Assembly (NCBI GenBank): GCA_963772975.1 | Contig: CAVYZH010000010.1 | Location: forward strand, 960,576 to 1,024,575 | Reading direction: 5' to 3' | DNA: 64,000 nt | Origin: AC-32 sp963772975 | GTDB lineage: Bacteria > Actinomycetota > Thermoleophilia > Gaiellales > Gaiellaceae | Part shown: positions 16,959 through 25,236 of the stretch, piece by piece | Layout of the letters: every line of letters begins with the position of its first letter | Numbering within the stretch: the stretch's first letter is position 1 | Program-made: the position numbers and the translations under genes | Notes under the pieces: model-generated | Databases searched by the model: none | Seen by the model: the letters and a program-made list of their open reading frames with translations, nothing else | What the model was told of the DNA's origin: nothing

Positions 16959-17062
16959 TTCCGGCTCCCTGAGCACGCCCTCGACGCATTCGTTACGTAA
17001 CCGTCACGCGGCCTCGGCCGTTGTCAGCTCCGACGTTGTCAGCGACCTGACGGGAGGTGGAC

Positions 17063-17131
17063 ATGTACATCGGACTTGGCACCTTGCTGCTGATCGTTCT
17101 GATCGTCTTGCTGGTCGTCTACGTGTTCTAG
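17063..17131 (+). CDS. 22-residue single-span membrane microprotein
   Basis: ATG at 17063 sits 6 bases after a very strong Shine-Dalgarno (GGGAGGTGG, 17052-17060). It encodes 22 residues: MYIGLG followed by one unbroken hydrophobic helix of Leu/Ile/Val ending YVF, stop TAG at 17129. No charged residue is present. The ribosome-binding site and the following hairpin (17154-17183) make a stand-alone transcription unit likely. Too short for most gene finders. Function unknown; it resembles tiny membrane peptides that sit in or stabilise membrane complexes. The alternative is chance, but this ribosome-binding site plus pure transmembrane composition argues against that. Confidence 0.6.
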   Translation: MYIGLGTLLLIVLIVLLVVYVF

Positions 17132-17153
17132 AGCGGCCACCTACCTCAGGCCG

Positions 17154-17183
17154 CTGACGTTGCCGCCCAGGCGGCGGCGTCAG
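17154..17183. terminator. Bidirectional hairpin between microprotein and tRNA-Arg(TCG)
   Basis: Fourteen-base arms CTGACGTTGCCGCC / GGCGGCGGCGTCAG (two G-T pairs) around CA. It ends one base before the 3' end of the minus-strand tRNA-Arg, so it can serve both that tRNA and the plus-strand microprotein. No T run. Confidence 0.55.
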
Positions 17184-17254
17184 TGGCCCCGGGAGGAGTC
17201 GAACCTCCGCGCGCGGATTCGAAGTCCGCCGCTCTTCCGCTGAGCTACGGGGCC
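17184..17254 (-). tRNA. tRNA-Arg (anticodon TCG)
   Basis: 71-nt cloverleaf on the minus strand: acceptor GGCCCCG/CGGGGCC, D arm GCTC...GAGC, anticodon stem GCGGA/TCCGC around loop CTTCGAA (TCG), T arm GGAGG-TTCGACT-CCTCC, discriminator A. Ten bases downstream of tRNA-His and probably co-transcribed with it. Confidence 0.95.
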
Positions 17255-17264
17255 GAGCGCGAGG

Positions 17265-17338
17265 GGTGGCGGACGGGACTCGAACCCGCGACCACCGGGA
17301 CCACAACCCGGGGCTCTACCAACTGAGCTACCGCCACC
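17265..17338 (-). tRNA. tRNA-His (anticodon GTG)
   Basis: Acceptor GTGGCGG/CCGCCAC with the His-specific extra G(-1) at 17338 opposite discriminator C (17265), anticodon stem CCGGG/CCCGG around loop TTGTGGT (GTG), T arm GCGGG-TTCGAGT-CCCGT. First gene of a two-tRNA minus-strand unit. Confidence 0.96.
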
Positions 17339-17376
17339 GCGCAGCGTGCACAGGATAGCCCGTCGCGGCCTGGGGA

Positions 17377-17577
17377 CTAAGCCGCGGCGGCGGGGAGGTG
17401 GCGTCGGATGAGCGCGGCGACGAGCGCCTGCTGCAGGCGGACGAGCTCGCCGCGGTTGCGCTCCAGCTCGTCGCGCCCGGCGCCGACGGAGCGCAGGGTC
17501 TGGCGCTCGTAGACGACGCCGCGGATCTCTTCGCTGAGCGACTCGACGGTGGGAAGTGCGGTGACAGTTGCGTTCAT
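17377..17577 (-). CDS. Small helical hypothetical protein
   Basis: 66 residues, beginning MNATVTALPTVESL and then almost entirely charged amphipathic helix (EEIRGVVYERQTLRSVGAG ... DELERNRGELVRLQQALV) ending LIRRHLPAAAA. No signal peptide or known motif. ATG start at 17577; ribosome-binding site weak. Heptad-like spacing of Leu/Val suggests a short coiled coil or helical hairpin that could dimerise. It lies just upstream of tRNA-His on the same strand and 67 bases from the divergent tRNA-Leu. Coding potential rests on amino-acid composition only. Confidence 0.55.
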   Translation of the reverse strand: MNATVTALPTVESLSEEIRGVVYERQTLRSVGAGRDELERNRGELVRLQQALVAALIRRHLPAAAA

Positions 17578-17644
17578 TGCCGGAGTTGAGACGGAGCCCG
17601 CTCGAACTAGTTAGTCGGCAACCGCCTCTATCCTTCACGTGCGC

Positions 17645-17730
17645 GCGGGCGTGGCGGAATTGGTAGACGCGGCGGGTTTAGGTCCCGTTGGGGCTCAGGC
17701 TCCTTAGAGGTTCAAGTCCTCTCGCCCGCA
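17645..17730 (+). tRNA. tRNA-Leu (anticodon TAG)
   Basis: 86-nt class II tRNA with long variable arm: acceptor GCGGGCG/CGCCCGC, anticodon stem GCGGG/CCCGT around loop TTTAGGT (TAG), variable arm around GGGGCTCAGGCTCC, T arm AGAGG-TTCAAGT-CCTCT, discriminator A. The kelch gene's ATG begins 6 bases later. Confidence 0.96.
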
Positions 17731-17735
17731 CTCTC

Positions 17736-18647
17736 ATGGCTCTCCGGCTGATCGCGCTGCTCGGCGCCGGGACGCTCGCGCTCGGCACTGCTAACGCCGG
17801 GCGCGAGGCGGGCGCCTGGAAGAGCGGGACGCGCCTGCCCCTGCCGCGAAGCGAGGTGGCCGCGGCGACCTTCGGGGACGAGCTCGTCGTGGCCGGCGGT
17901 TTCCTCGCCGACGGACGCAGCTCCCGGCGCGTGGACGTCTACTCGCCGGCGCGCAACCGCTGGCGGCGGCTGCCAGACCTGCCGGCCGCTGTGAACCACG
18001 GCATGGCCGCCTCGGACGGACACAAGCTGTACGTCGTCGGCGGCTACGGCGCCCCGAAGCGCGCGTCCGTTTTCTCGAGCGGGCGCTGGCGGCGGCTGCC
18101 GGGCCTTCCGGAGCCGCGCGCCGCGGCGGGCGCGGCGATCGTCGGGCGGACGCTCTACGTGATCGGCGGCGTCGCCGAAGGGGGCCTGGCGCAGATGTCG
18201 CTCGCGTTCGACCTCCAGACTCGTCGCTGGACGAGGATCCCGGGGCCGAGGCCGCGCGAGCACCTTGGCGTGAGCGCGCTCGGCGGTCGCGTGTACGCCG
18301 TGGCCGGGCGCGAGGCCGGGACGAACTTCGACGCCTTCCAGGCGTACCTCCCCAAGCGCCGCCGCTGGGTCTCGCTGCCGTCGGTGCCCGAGACGCGAGG
18401 CGGCACCGACTCGGCCTCGGTCGGCCCGCTGCTCGTCTCGGCCGGGGGCGAGTCGCCCGCGGGAACGTCGGCCGCGGTGTACGCGTTCGACGTGCGCACC
18501 CGCCGCTGGCGCCGCCTGCCCGACCTCCCGACCGCGAGGCACGGGCTGGGCGTGCTCGGCTTCGGCGGGCGCGTCTACGTGATCGGCGGCGGCCCGACGC
18601 CGGGCCTCTCCGTGAGCGGCGCGAACGAGTATCTGCAGCTTCGCTGA
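17736..18647 (+). CDS. Secreted kelch-repeat (beta-propeller) protein
   Basis: 303 residues from the ATG at 17736 (the longer frame would start inside tRNA-Leu). A short signal peptide (LRLIALLGAGTLALGTANA) is followed by about six kelch blades, each with a Gly-Gly (VVAGGF, YVVGGYG, YVIGGVA, YVIGGGP) and an RxWRRLPxLP strand. The fold is a closed beta-propeller secreted outside the membrane. Kelch propellers mostly bind proteins or sugars; a few (galactose oxidase) bind copper, but the copper-site Tyr/Cys pattern is not evident here. Partner unknown. Start codon only 6 bases after the tRNA leaves no room for a ribosome-binding site outside the tRNA. Confidence 0.87.
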   Translation: MALRLIALLGAGTLALGTANAGREAGAWKSGTRLPLPRSEVAAATFGDELVVAGGFLADGRSSRRVDVYSPARNRWRRLPDLPAAVNHGMAASDGHKLYVVGGYGAPKRASVFSSGRWRRLPGLPEPRAAAGAAIVGRTLYVIGGVAEGGLAQMSLAFDLQTRRWTRIPGPRPREHLGVSALGGRVYAVAGREAGTNFDAFQAYLPKRRRWVSLPSVPETRGGTDSASVGPLLVSAGGESPAGTSAAVYAFDVRTRRWRRLPDLPTARHGLGVLGFGGRVYVIGGGPTPGLSVSGANEYLQLR

Positions 18648-18658
18648 TACTTCCCGGC

Positions 18659-19579
18659 GTGCTCGCGCACTGGGACGAGGTCGAGGGCCGCCGCAACGAG
18701 AAGGGGCCGATGGACGCGACTTGGCAGCGCCTCGGCGACGCCGCCGGCGCGAAAGGGATCGGGGTCAACCGCGTTCGCGTCGAGCCCGGCCGCCTACCGA
18801 CGCCGCCGCACTCGCACGGGCTCTCCGAAGAGGTCTACTACGTGCTCGGCGGCTCGGGCCTGCTCTGGCAGGACGAGGCGGTCTGCGAGGTGCGCGCCGG
18901 GGACACAGTTGTGCAGGTCGCCGACCACCACGAGCACACGTTCAGGGGCGGGCCCGACGGGCTCGACTACCTCGTCTTCGGGACGCGCCATCCCGTCGAA
19001 TACGGCTGGCTGCCGCGGTCGAACGCGGTGCGGCTGGGCTGGCCCTGGCTCGAAGGGCGGACGGACGACCCCTGGGACGTCGAGGCCGAGGTCGGCGAAC
19101 TCGAGTTCGCCGAGGCGGGCGAGCGGCCGGCGAACGTGGTCGCGCTCGAGGACGTTCCGCTCGACGCGGATGGCGACAAGGTGGTTGCCGCCGCCGCCGG
19201 CTCGGAGCGCTCCGGACTCAACTGGATCCGACGTCCGTCGGGCAAGCGCGGCTGCCCGCCGCACTGTCACTCGCTCGAGTCCGAGGCCTTCGTCGTGCTC
19301 GAGGGGAGCGGGACGCTCGAGCTACTGCCCGTTCGCGGCGCCGAGCCGGAGCGGCACGAGCTTCACGCCGGACACGTATTCGCGCGGCCGCCCGGGTCGC
19401 GAGTCGCGCACTCGATCGTCGCCGGAGACGACGGCGTCACCTACCTCGCCTACGGCACGCGCGAGCCGAACGACATCGCGTACTACCCCCGTTCGAACAA
19501 GGTCTACTTCCGCGGCGTGGGGCTGATGACGCGGCTCGAGCACCTCGAGTACGACGACGGCGAGCCGGACGACTACTGA
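18659..19579 (+). CDS. Double-cupin domain protein
   Basis: 306 residues with two cupin barrels. The first (about 35-110) has PPHSHGLSEEVYYVLGGSG and a downstream DHHEHTF; the second (about 190-275) has CPPHCHSLESEAFVVLEGSG and a later RVAHSI. These supply the His/Glu metal-site pattern of cupin motifs 1 and 2. The family spans dioxygenases, isomerases and storage proteins, so no reaction is assigned. Both halves are followed by a similar YxPRSN strand (GWLPRSNAV and AYYPRSNKV), consistent with origin by internal duplication. GTG start at 18659, 11 bases past the kelch gene, likely co-transcribed. Confidence 0.85.
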   Translation: MLAHWDEVEGRRNEKGPMDATWQRLGDAAGAKGIGVNRVRVEPGRLPTPPHSHGLSEEVYYVLGGSGLLWQDEAVCEVRAGDTVVQVADHHEHTFRGGPDGLDYLVFGTRHPVEYGWLPRSNAVRLGWPWLEGRTDDPWDVEAEVGELEFAEAGERPANVVALEDVPLDADGDKVVAAAAGSERSGLNWIRRPSGKRGCPPHCHSLESEAFVVLEGSGTLELLPVRGAEPERHELHAGHVFARPPGSRVAHSIVAGDDGVTYLAYGTREPNDIAYYPRSNKVYFRGVGLMTRLEHLEYDDGEPDDY

Positions 19580-19614
19580 CCCTTTCCTCGGCCGGCCACG
19601 GTCGCTTTGCTTGA

Positions 19615-20979
19615 ATGGACCGGGTGATGGCGACCCAGGTCGAGGAGCTGCCCGACAACAAGGTCCGGCTGACCGTCGAGGTGCCGCAAGCCGACCTTCA
19701 GCACGCGGTCGAGCACGCGACGCACGACCTGGCCGATGCAGTCAAGGTGCCGGGCTTCCGCAAGGGCAAGGTTCCGGCGCAGGTGCTCGAAGCGCGGGTC
19801 GGCCGCGAGCGCATCTTCACGGAGGCGGTCGAGAGTCACATCGGCGGCTGGTTCATGAACGCCGCCTCGACGACGAACATCCGCCCGGTCGCGGCGCCGG
19901 AGTACGACTACGAGCTGCCGAGCTCCGAGGATTCGGACTTCCAGTTCACGGCGACGGTCGCCGTCCAGCCGAAGCCCGTGCCGGCGGACTGGTCGCAGCT
20001 CGAAGTGCCGTTCGCCGAGCCCGAGGTGCCGCAGGAGCTCGTCGAGCAGGAGCTCGAGGCTCTGCGCGAGTCCGTCGCCGAGCTCGCGCCGATCGAGGAC
20101 CGGCCCGCGCACACCGGCGACGTTCTGGTTGTGGACGCGCTCGACGAGAACGGCGAGGGCCAGCGCGACCTGGTGGTCGAGCTCGGCTCCGGCCGGCTCG
20201 TCGAGGAGATCGAGCGCGCGCTGATCGGCGCCTCCCCGGGCGAGACGAAGGAGGTCGAGTTCGAGTCGGTCGACGGCTCGACCGCGAAGGCGACGGTCGC
20301 GGTCAAGGAGATCAAGGAGAAGGTGTTGCCGCCCCTGGACGACGACCTTGCGCGCGCCGCGAGCGAGTTCGACACGCTCGCCGAGCTGCGCGCCGACCTC
20401 GAGCAGCGCATGCGCGACGTGCTCGAGGAGGAGGCAGAGACGCAGTTCCGCGCCGCGGCGGTCGACTCGCTGGTCCAGGCCTCGAACGTTCAGGTCGGCG
20501 GGCCGCTCGTCGAGGCGCGCACGCGCGAGCTGCTGAACGGGCTCGGGCGCTCGCTCGAGAGCCGCGGCATCAGCGCCGAGGCCTACTTCCAGCTCTCCGG
20601 CCAGACCGCCGAGCAGCTCGTGCAGCGGATGACCCAGGAGGCCACGCTCTCGGTCGCTCGCGAGCTCGTGCTCGAGGCGGTCGCCGACCAGCTCGAGCTC
20701 GAGGTGACCGACTCCGAGATCGAGGACCTGATCCGCGAGCAGGCCGAGCTGGCCAACGACGATCCCGACGAGGCGATCAAGCAGGTGTTCGACTCCGGCC
20801 GCCAGGAAGTGCTGCGCGCCGACCTGCGTCTGCGCAAGGCGCTCGACCGCATCGCGTCCGAGGCGAAGCGCATCCCGCTCGAGGTCGCGCGCGCCCGCGA
20901 GGAGATCTGGACCCCCGACAAGGAATCCCAACCGACCGAGACGAAACTGTGGACCCCCGCCAGCAAGGAGTCACCGTGA
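19615..20979 (+). CDS. tig: Trigger factor, ribosome-associated chaperone and peptidyl-prolyl isomerase
   Basis: About 450 residues. The ribosome-binding N-domain shows the signature loop VPGFRKGKVP (GFRxGKxP) at about residues 43-54; a shortened FKBP-type isomerase domain follows (about 150-235), then the long helical C-domain (about 240-430). ATG at 19615 or at 19627 (MATQVEELPDN); the second fits the family's N-terminus better. First gene of the tig-clpP-clpX order common across bacteria, linking folding of nascent chains to the ClpXP protease. Two hairpins between tig and clpP suggest separate or attenuated expression. Confidence 0.96.
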   Translation: MDRVMATQVEELPDNKVRLTVEVPQADLQHAVEHATHDLADAVKVPGFRKGKVPAQVLEARVGRERIFTEAVESHIGGWFMNAASTTNIRPVAAPEYDYELPSSEDSDFQFTATVAVQPKPVPADWSQLEVPFAEPEVPQELVEQELEALRESVAELAPIEDRPAHTGDVLVVDALDENGEGQRDLVVELGSGRLVEEIERALIGASPGETKEVEFESVDGSTAKATVAVKEIKEKVLPPLDDDLARAASEFDTLAELRADLEQRMRDVLEEEAETQFRAAAVDSLVQASNVQVGGPLVEARTRELLNGLGRSLESRGISAEAYFQLSGQTAEQLVQRMTQEATLSVARELVLEAVADQLELEVTDSEIEDLIREQAELANDDPDEAIKQVFDSGRQEVLRADLRLRKALDRIASEAKRIPLEVARAREEIWTPDKESQPTETKLWTPASKESP

Positions 20980-20997
20980 CGCCGCTTGCGGTGTCAC
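20976..20997 (+). terminator. Hairpin overlapping the tig stop codon
   Basis: GTGACGCCGC TT GCGGTGTCAC, ten pairs including one G-T, starting within the last codons of tig. First of two tandem hairpins in the tig-clpP gap. Confidence 0.4.
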
Positions 20998-21002
20998 TGT
21001 CA

Positions 21003-21029
21003 GGCCGAACGGGCTTTGCCCGTGCGGCC
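21003..21029 (+). terminator. Second hairpin in the tig-clpP gap
   Basis: GGCCG-A-ACGGGC-TTT-GCCCGT-G-CGGCC: 11 pairs with one internal mismatch, five bases after the first hairpin. No following T run, so it may be a weak terminator or a processing site between tig and clpP. Confidence 0.45.
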
Positions 21030-21074
21030 GTCTGAAATGACCAGTCGACACATGAGAAACTCAGAGGAGACGCC

Positions 21075-21692
21075 ATGAGCCCGTTGATCCCGATGGTGAT
21101 CGAGCAAACGTCGCGCGGCGAGCGCTCGTTCGACATCTACTCGCGCCTGTTGAACGAGCGAATCATCTTTCTCGGCACGCCCATCGACGACCAGATCGCC
21201 AACCTGATCATCGCGCAGCTGCTGCACCTCGAGTCCGAGGACCCCGACAAGGACCTCTCGATCTACATCAACTCGCCGGGCGGCTCCGTCTACCACGGGC
21301 TCGCGATCTACGACACGATGCAGTTCATCAAGCCGGACGTGCAGACGATCTGCGTCGGCACGGCGATGTCGATGGGTGCGCTCCTGCTCGCCGGGGGCGC
21401 GAAAGGAAAGCGGATGGCGCTGCCGAACGCCAAGATCCTCATCCACCAAGTCTGGGGCGGTTTCCAGGGGCAGGCGACGGACATCGAGATCCATGCCCGG
21501 GAGACGATCGCCCTCAAGCGACGACTCGAGGAGATCATGTCGGAGCACACCGGCCAGGAGATCGACAAGGTTTCGAAGGACATGGAGCGCGACTACTTCA
21601 TGACGCCGCAAGAAGCGAAGGACTACGGCATCATCGACAGCGTGATCGTCCATCGCGACATCGCCAAGGATGGCGCCAAGGATGGGGCGTAG
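21075..21692 (+). CDS. clpP: ATP-dependent Clp protease proteolytic subunit ClpP
   Basis: 205 residues, full length. Serine-protease triad: Ser99 (GTAMSMGALLL), His124 (ILIHQVWGG) and Asp173 (MERDYFM). The Gly-rich INSPGGSV loop is intact. Forms a double-ring 14-mer that degrades substrates unfolded by ClpX, encoded 41 bases downstream. ATG follows GAGGAG (21063-21068), a good ribosome-binding site. The first ~15 residues match the processed propeptide region of the family. Confidence 0.97.
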   Translation: MSPLIPMVIEQTSRGERSFDIYSRLLNERIIFLGTPIDDQIANLIIAQLLHLESEDPDKDLSIYINSPGGSVYHGLAIYDTMQFIKPDVQTICVGTAMSMGALLLAGGAKGKRMALPNAKILIHQVWGGFQGQATDIEIHARETIALKRRLEEIMSEHTGQEIDKVSKDMERDYFMTPQEAKDYGIIDSVIVHRDIAKDGAKDGA

Positions 21693-21733
21693 GCCTGGAT
21701 TCTCAGGCCGATCCGAGGTAAAAGGAGACTGAG

Positions 21734-23004
<1,271 letters not shown>

Positions 23005-23008
<4 letters not shown>

Positions 23009-23607
23009 GTCTCTTTCGTAGCGAGCGAGCTCTCGGCCCCGACCGCGTTGAGGAACGCCAGCACGCGCACGGTCAGCAGCGTCGCAGCGGCGGCGTCGTA
23101 CGCCGGGAGCGAGGAATCGGCGAAAAGGTGCTCGCCTCCCGCGTAGATGAATAGCTCGGCCTCGTCGGTCGAGTCGACGAGGGCATGCGCGGCCTCGAGG
23201 TCTTCGGCGAAGAACGGGTCCGCGTCCTTCCCATGCACCTGCACCGGGACATGTTCGGGCCACAAGTCCCCGAACTCCGAGACGGGGAGACACCCGGACA
23301 TAAGCAAGGCGCCGCGGGCGCCGGCCCGCGTCTGGGCGAGTTGCTGGGCAACCATCACCCCGAAGGAGAAGCCGGCGTAGACGACGTCGGGTCGGATCCC
23401 CTGGGCGGCGGCCAGCCCGCGGTCGGCGAGCGCGCCGAAGCCAGCTTCGCGCGCGAAATCCATGCCTTGCTCGATCGTGTCGAACGTGCGACCCTCGAAC
23501 AGGTCGGGCGTGTGCACGGCGTGCCCTGTCTGCCGCAACTCGTCGGCGAACGATCGCACTCCGTCGGTCAGCCCCTGGACGTGGTGGTACAGCACAACCT
23601 CGGTCAT
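23005..23607 (-). CDS. Dienelactone-hydrolase-family protein with Ser nucleophile
   Basis: 200 residues from the ATG at 23607, preceded by GGAGGAGGATCG. Small alpha/beta hydrolase: strand VVLYHHVQGL, nucleophile elbow G-F-S81-F-G (YAGFSFGVMVAQQL), and HGKDADPFF near the Asp and GGEHLF with the His. Dienelactone hydrolase proper uses Cys; Ser here points to a general esterase or thioesterase-like role. It diverges from the HTH regulator at 23658 across an A/T-rich 50-base gap holding a palindrome, so the regulator probably controls both. Confidence 0.85.
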
Positions 23608-23633
23608 CTCCGATCCTCCTCCTCGTCCATTGA

Positions 23634-23647
23634 TCCAATTATTTGGA
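23634..23647. promoter_or_regulatory. Palindromic operator candidate between hydrolase and HTH regulator
   Basis: TCCAA-TTAT-TTGGA, perfect 5-bp arms around 4 bases, in the A/T-rich divergent gap. It lies 11 bases ahead of the regulator's preferred ATG (23658) and 27 bases ahead of the hydrolase ATG, a natural site for shared repression. Confidence 0.5.
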
Positions 23648-23657
23648 ACATTCTGCA

Positions 23658-24266
23658 ATGCTAGTCTATTCGCCTGTGGCTGGCAACCCTTCTCGCCCGG
23701 ACTACGAGCTTGCCGACCGGATCGCGCTTACCAGGCCGATGCAGGTGAAGGCGATCGGCCATCCCCTCCGCACTACGATCCTGGGCCTGCTCCACGAGCG
23801 TGCGGCGACGGTGACCGAGCTGGCGATCGCGGTCGAGCGGCCGAAGAGCACGGTCGCCCACCACGTCAAGGTGCTCACCGAGGCCGGACTGGTGCAGGTG
23901 GTGCGGACTCGTCGAGTGCGCGCCATCGAGGAGCGCCTCTACGGCCGCACAGCGCGGATGTTCTACGTCGGAGTCGAGCGGAGCCGCGAGGGCGACGATC
24001 TGCCCTTGGACTTCAACGATTTCGAGGTCGCCGCTCAGGAGTCGGGCGAGGCGTACCGTGACGGCAAGCTCTGGGGTTTCATTCGGCATGCCCGCATCTC
24101 GGAGGCGCAGGCGTCGGAGTTCTGGGAGCGGATGGCGGAGCTGGTGGCGGAGTTCGAACGGCTCCCGCGCTCTGGCGAGACCGTGTATGGATTCGCGGTC
24201 GGTGTCTATCCCACCGATCATCCGACCCTTCCAACCAAAGCCGCCGAGGACCCGGGCCCGGCTTAG
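23658..24266 (+). CDS. ArsR-like winged-helix transcriptional regulator
   Basis: 202 residues. The winged HTH spans about residues 30-95 (IGHPLRTTILGLLHERA ... TVTELAIAVERPKSTVAHHVKVLTEAGLV), the ArsR/HTH_20 pattern in which the second helix reads the DNA. The C-terminal ~100 residues are helical and could form a dimer or ligand domain; no metal-binding Cys cluster is present, so it is not a classic metal sensor. ATG at 23658 is chosen over TTG 23643 because the TTG lies within the palindrome. Likely autoregulates and controls the divergent hydrolase. Confidence 0.83.
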   Translation: MLVYSPVAGNPSRPDYELADRIALTRPMQVKAIGHPLRTTILGLLHERAATVTELAIAVERPKSTVAHHVKVLTEAGLVQVVRTRRVRAIEERLYGRTARMFYVGVERSREGDDLPLDFNDFEVAAQESGEAYRDGKLWGFIRHARISEAQASEFWERMAELVAEFERLPRSGETVYGFAVGVYPTDHPTLPTKAAEDPGPA

Positions 24267-25216
24267 CTCGGCTGCTTCGCGTCCGACTCGGAGGCCTTCG
24301 CCTGGCCGAGGATCTTGCGTAGCCGTAGCGTCCCGAGCGAGCTGAAGATCGCGATCGCGCCGATCGCGACGTTGAAGGCGGTCACGGCGACGTACTGGCC
24401 GACGCTGAACGCAAGCAGTTGGGAGCTCGAGGCCTCGCCGTGGAGCACGTAGACGAGCAGGCCCTGCTTGGTGCCGGCACCGCCAGGTGAGAACGGCAGC
24501 AGCGTCGAGAAGCTGTCGACCACCTGGGCGAGCAACGCGTTGTGGATCGATGCGTGCACGTGGAAGGCGCGCAGGAACCAGTACAGCGACGCGATCCGCA
24601 GCACCCAGCTCAGCAGCTGCCAGCTGGCCACCTCGCGCCCGTAGCGCCCACGGTCGCGCAGGATCGCGAAGCCCTGGCCGACCCGCTGCTTGAAGTCGGC
24701 CACGTGTTGCGATGCCCAGTGCCAAAACCAAATTGCGCCGAGAGTCAGCGCGGCCACCGCGATCGCCGTCGCGCGCGAGTCCCGGAACAGCCAGCCCCAG
24801 TCGAAGGCGGGGATGCTCGGCAGCACGTGCAGGCTCGGGAGCACGCCCTGAGTCAGCGCCCAGAGGAAGATCGACGTCGCGAGGACGAGGTCGAGCAGCG
24901 TCTCGGTGACGAGCGTCGAGGCCAACGTCGTGTAGGTCGTCGCCGGCTGCTCGCGGTGGACGAGGTAGAGCTTGACCAGGTCGCCGGCGCGTCCGGGCAC
25001 GATCGAGTTGATCCCGACGCCGCCGATGTAGGCCTTCGCCACGGGCAGCCAGCGCCAGCGCTGGTCCGGATACGAGGCGGCGAGGATGTTCCGCCAGGCG
25101 ACGGTGCGGGTCAGCAGCCGGGCGAAGTGGATCGCCAGCGCGATCGCGAGCGCCGTCCAGCCGACCCCGGCGAGCTGGTCGAAGAAGACCCGGACGGCAT
25201 GAAAGAACTCACCCAT
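24263..25216 (-). CDS. Lysylphosphatidylglycerol synthase transmembrane/flippase-like family protein (UPF0104)
   Basis: 317-residue polytopic membrane protein with about eight spans. Family marks: RLLTRTVAWRNILAA, the loop GINSIVPGRAGDLVKLYLV, VTETLLDLVL, and LLPFSPGGAGTKQG. This is the integral part of the family that includes the flippase half of MprF; no aminoacyl-transfer domain is attached. Probably moves a lipid or lipid-linked molecule across the membrane; substrate unknown. Diverges from valS by 20 bases; the 3' end overlaps the regulator by 4 bases. Confidence 0.85.
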   Translation of the reverse strand: MGEFFHAVRVFFDQLAGVGWTALAIALAIHFARLLTRTVAWRNILAASYPDQRWRWLPVAKAYIGGVGINSIVPGRAGDLVKLYLVHREQPATTYTTLASTLVTETLLDLVLATSIFLWALTQGVLPSLHVLPSIPAFDWGWLFRDSRATAIAVAALTLGAIWFWHWASQHVADFKQRVGQGFAILRDRGRYGREVASWQLLSWVLRIASLYWFLRAFHVHASIHNALLAQVVDSFSTLLPFSPGGAGTKQGLLVYVLHGEASSSQLLAFSVGQYVAVTAFNVAIGAIAIFSSLGTLRLRKILGQAKASESDAKQPS

Positions 25217-25236
25217 GTGCTCGTAAACTTGCCCGA

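Noticed and set aside
19573..20931. Minus-strand frame opposite tig
   Set aside because: Leu/Asp/Arg-rich shadow; tig is clear on the plus strand.
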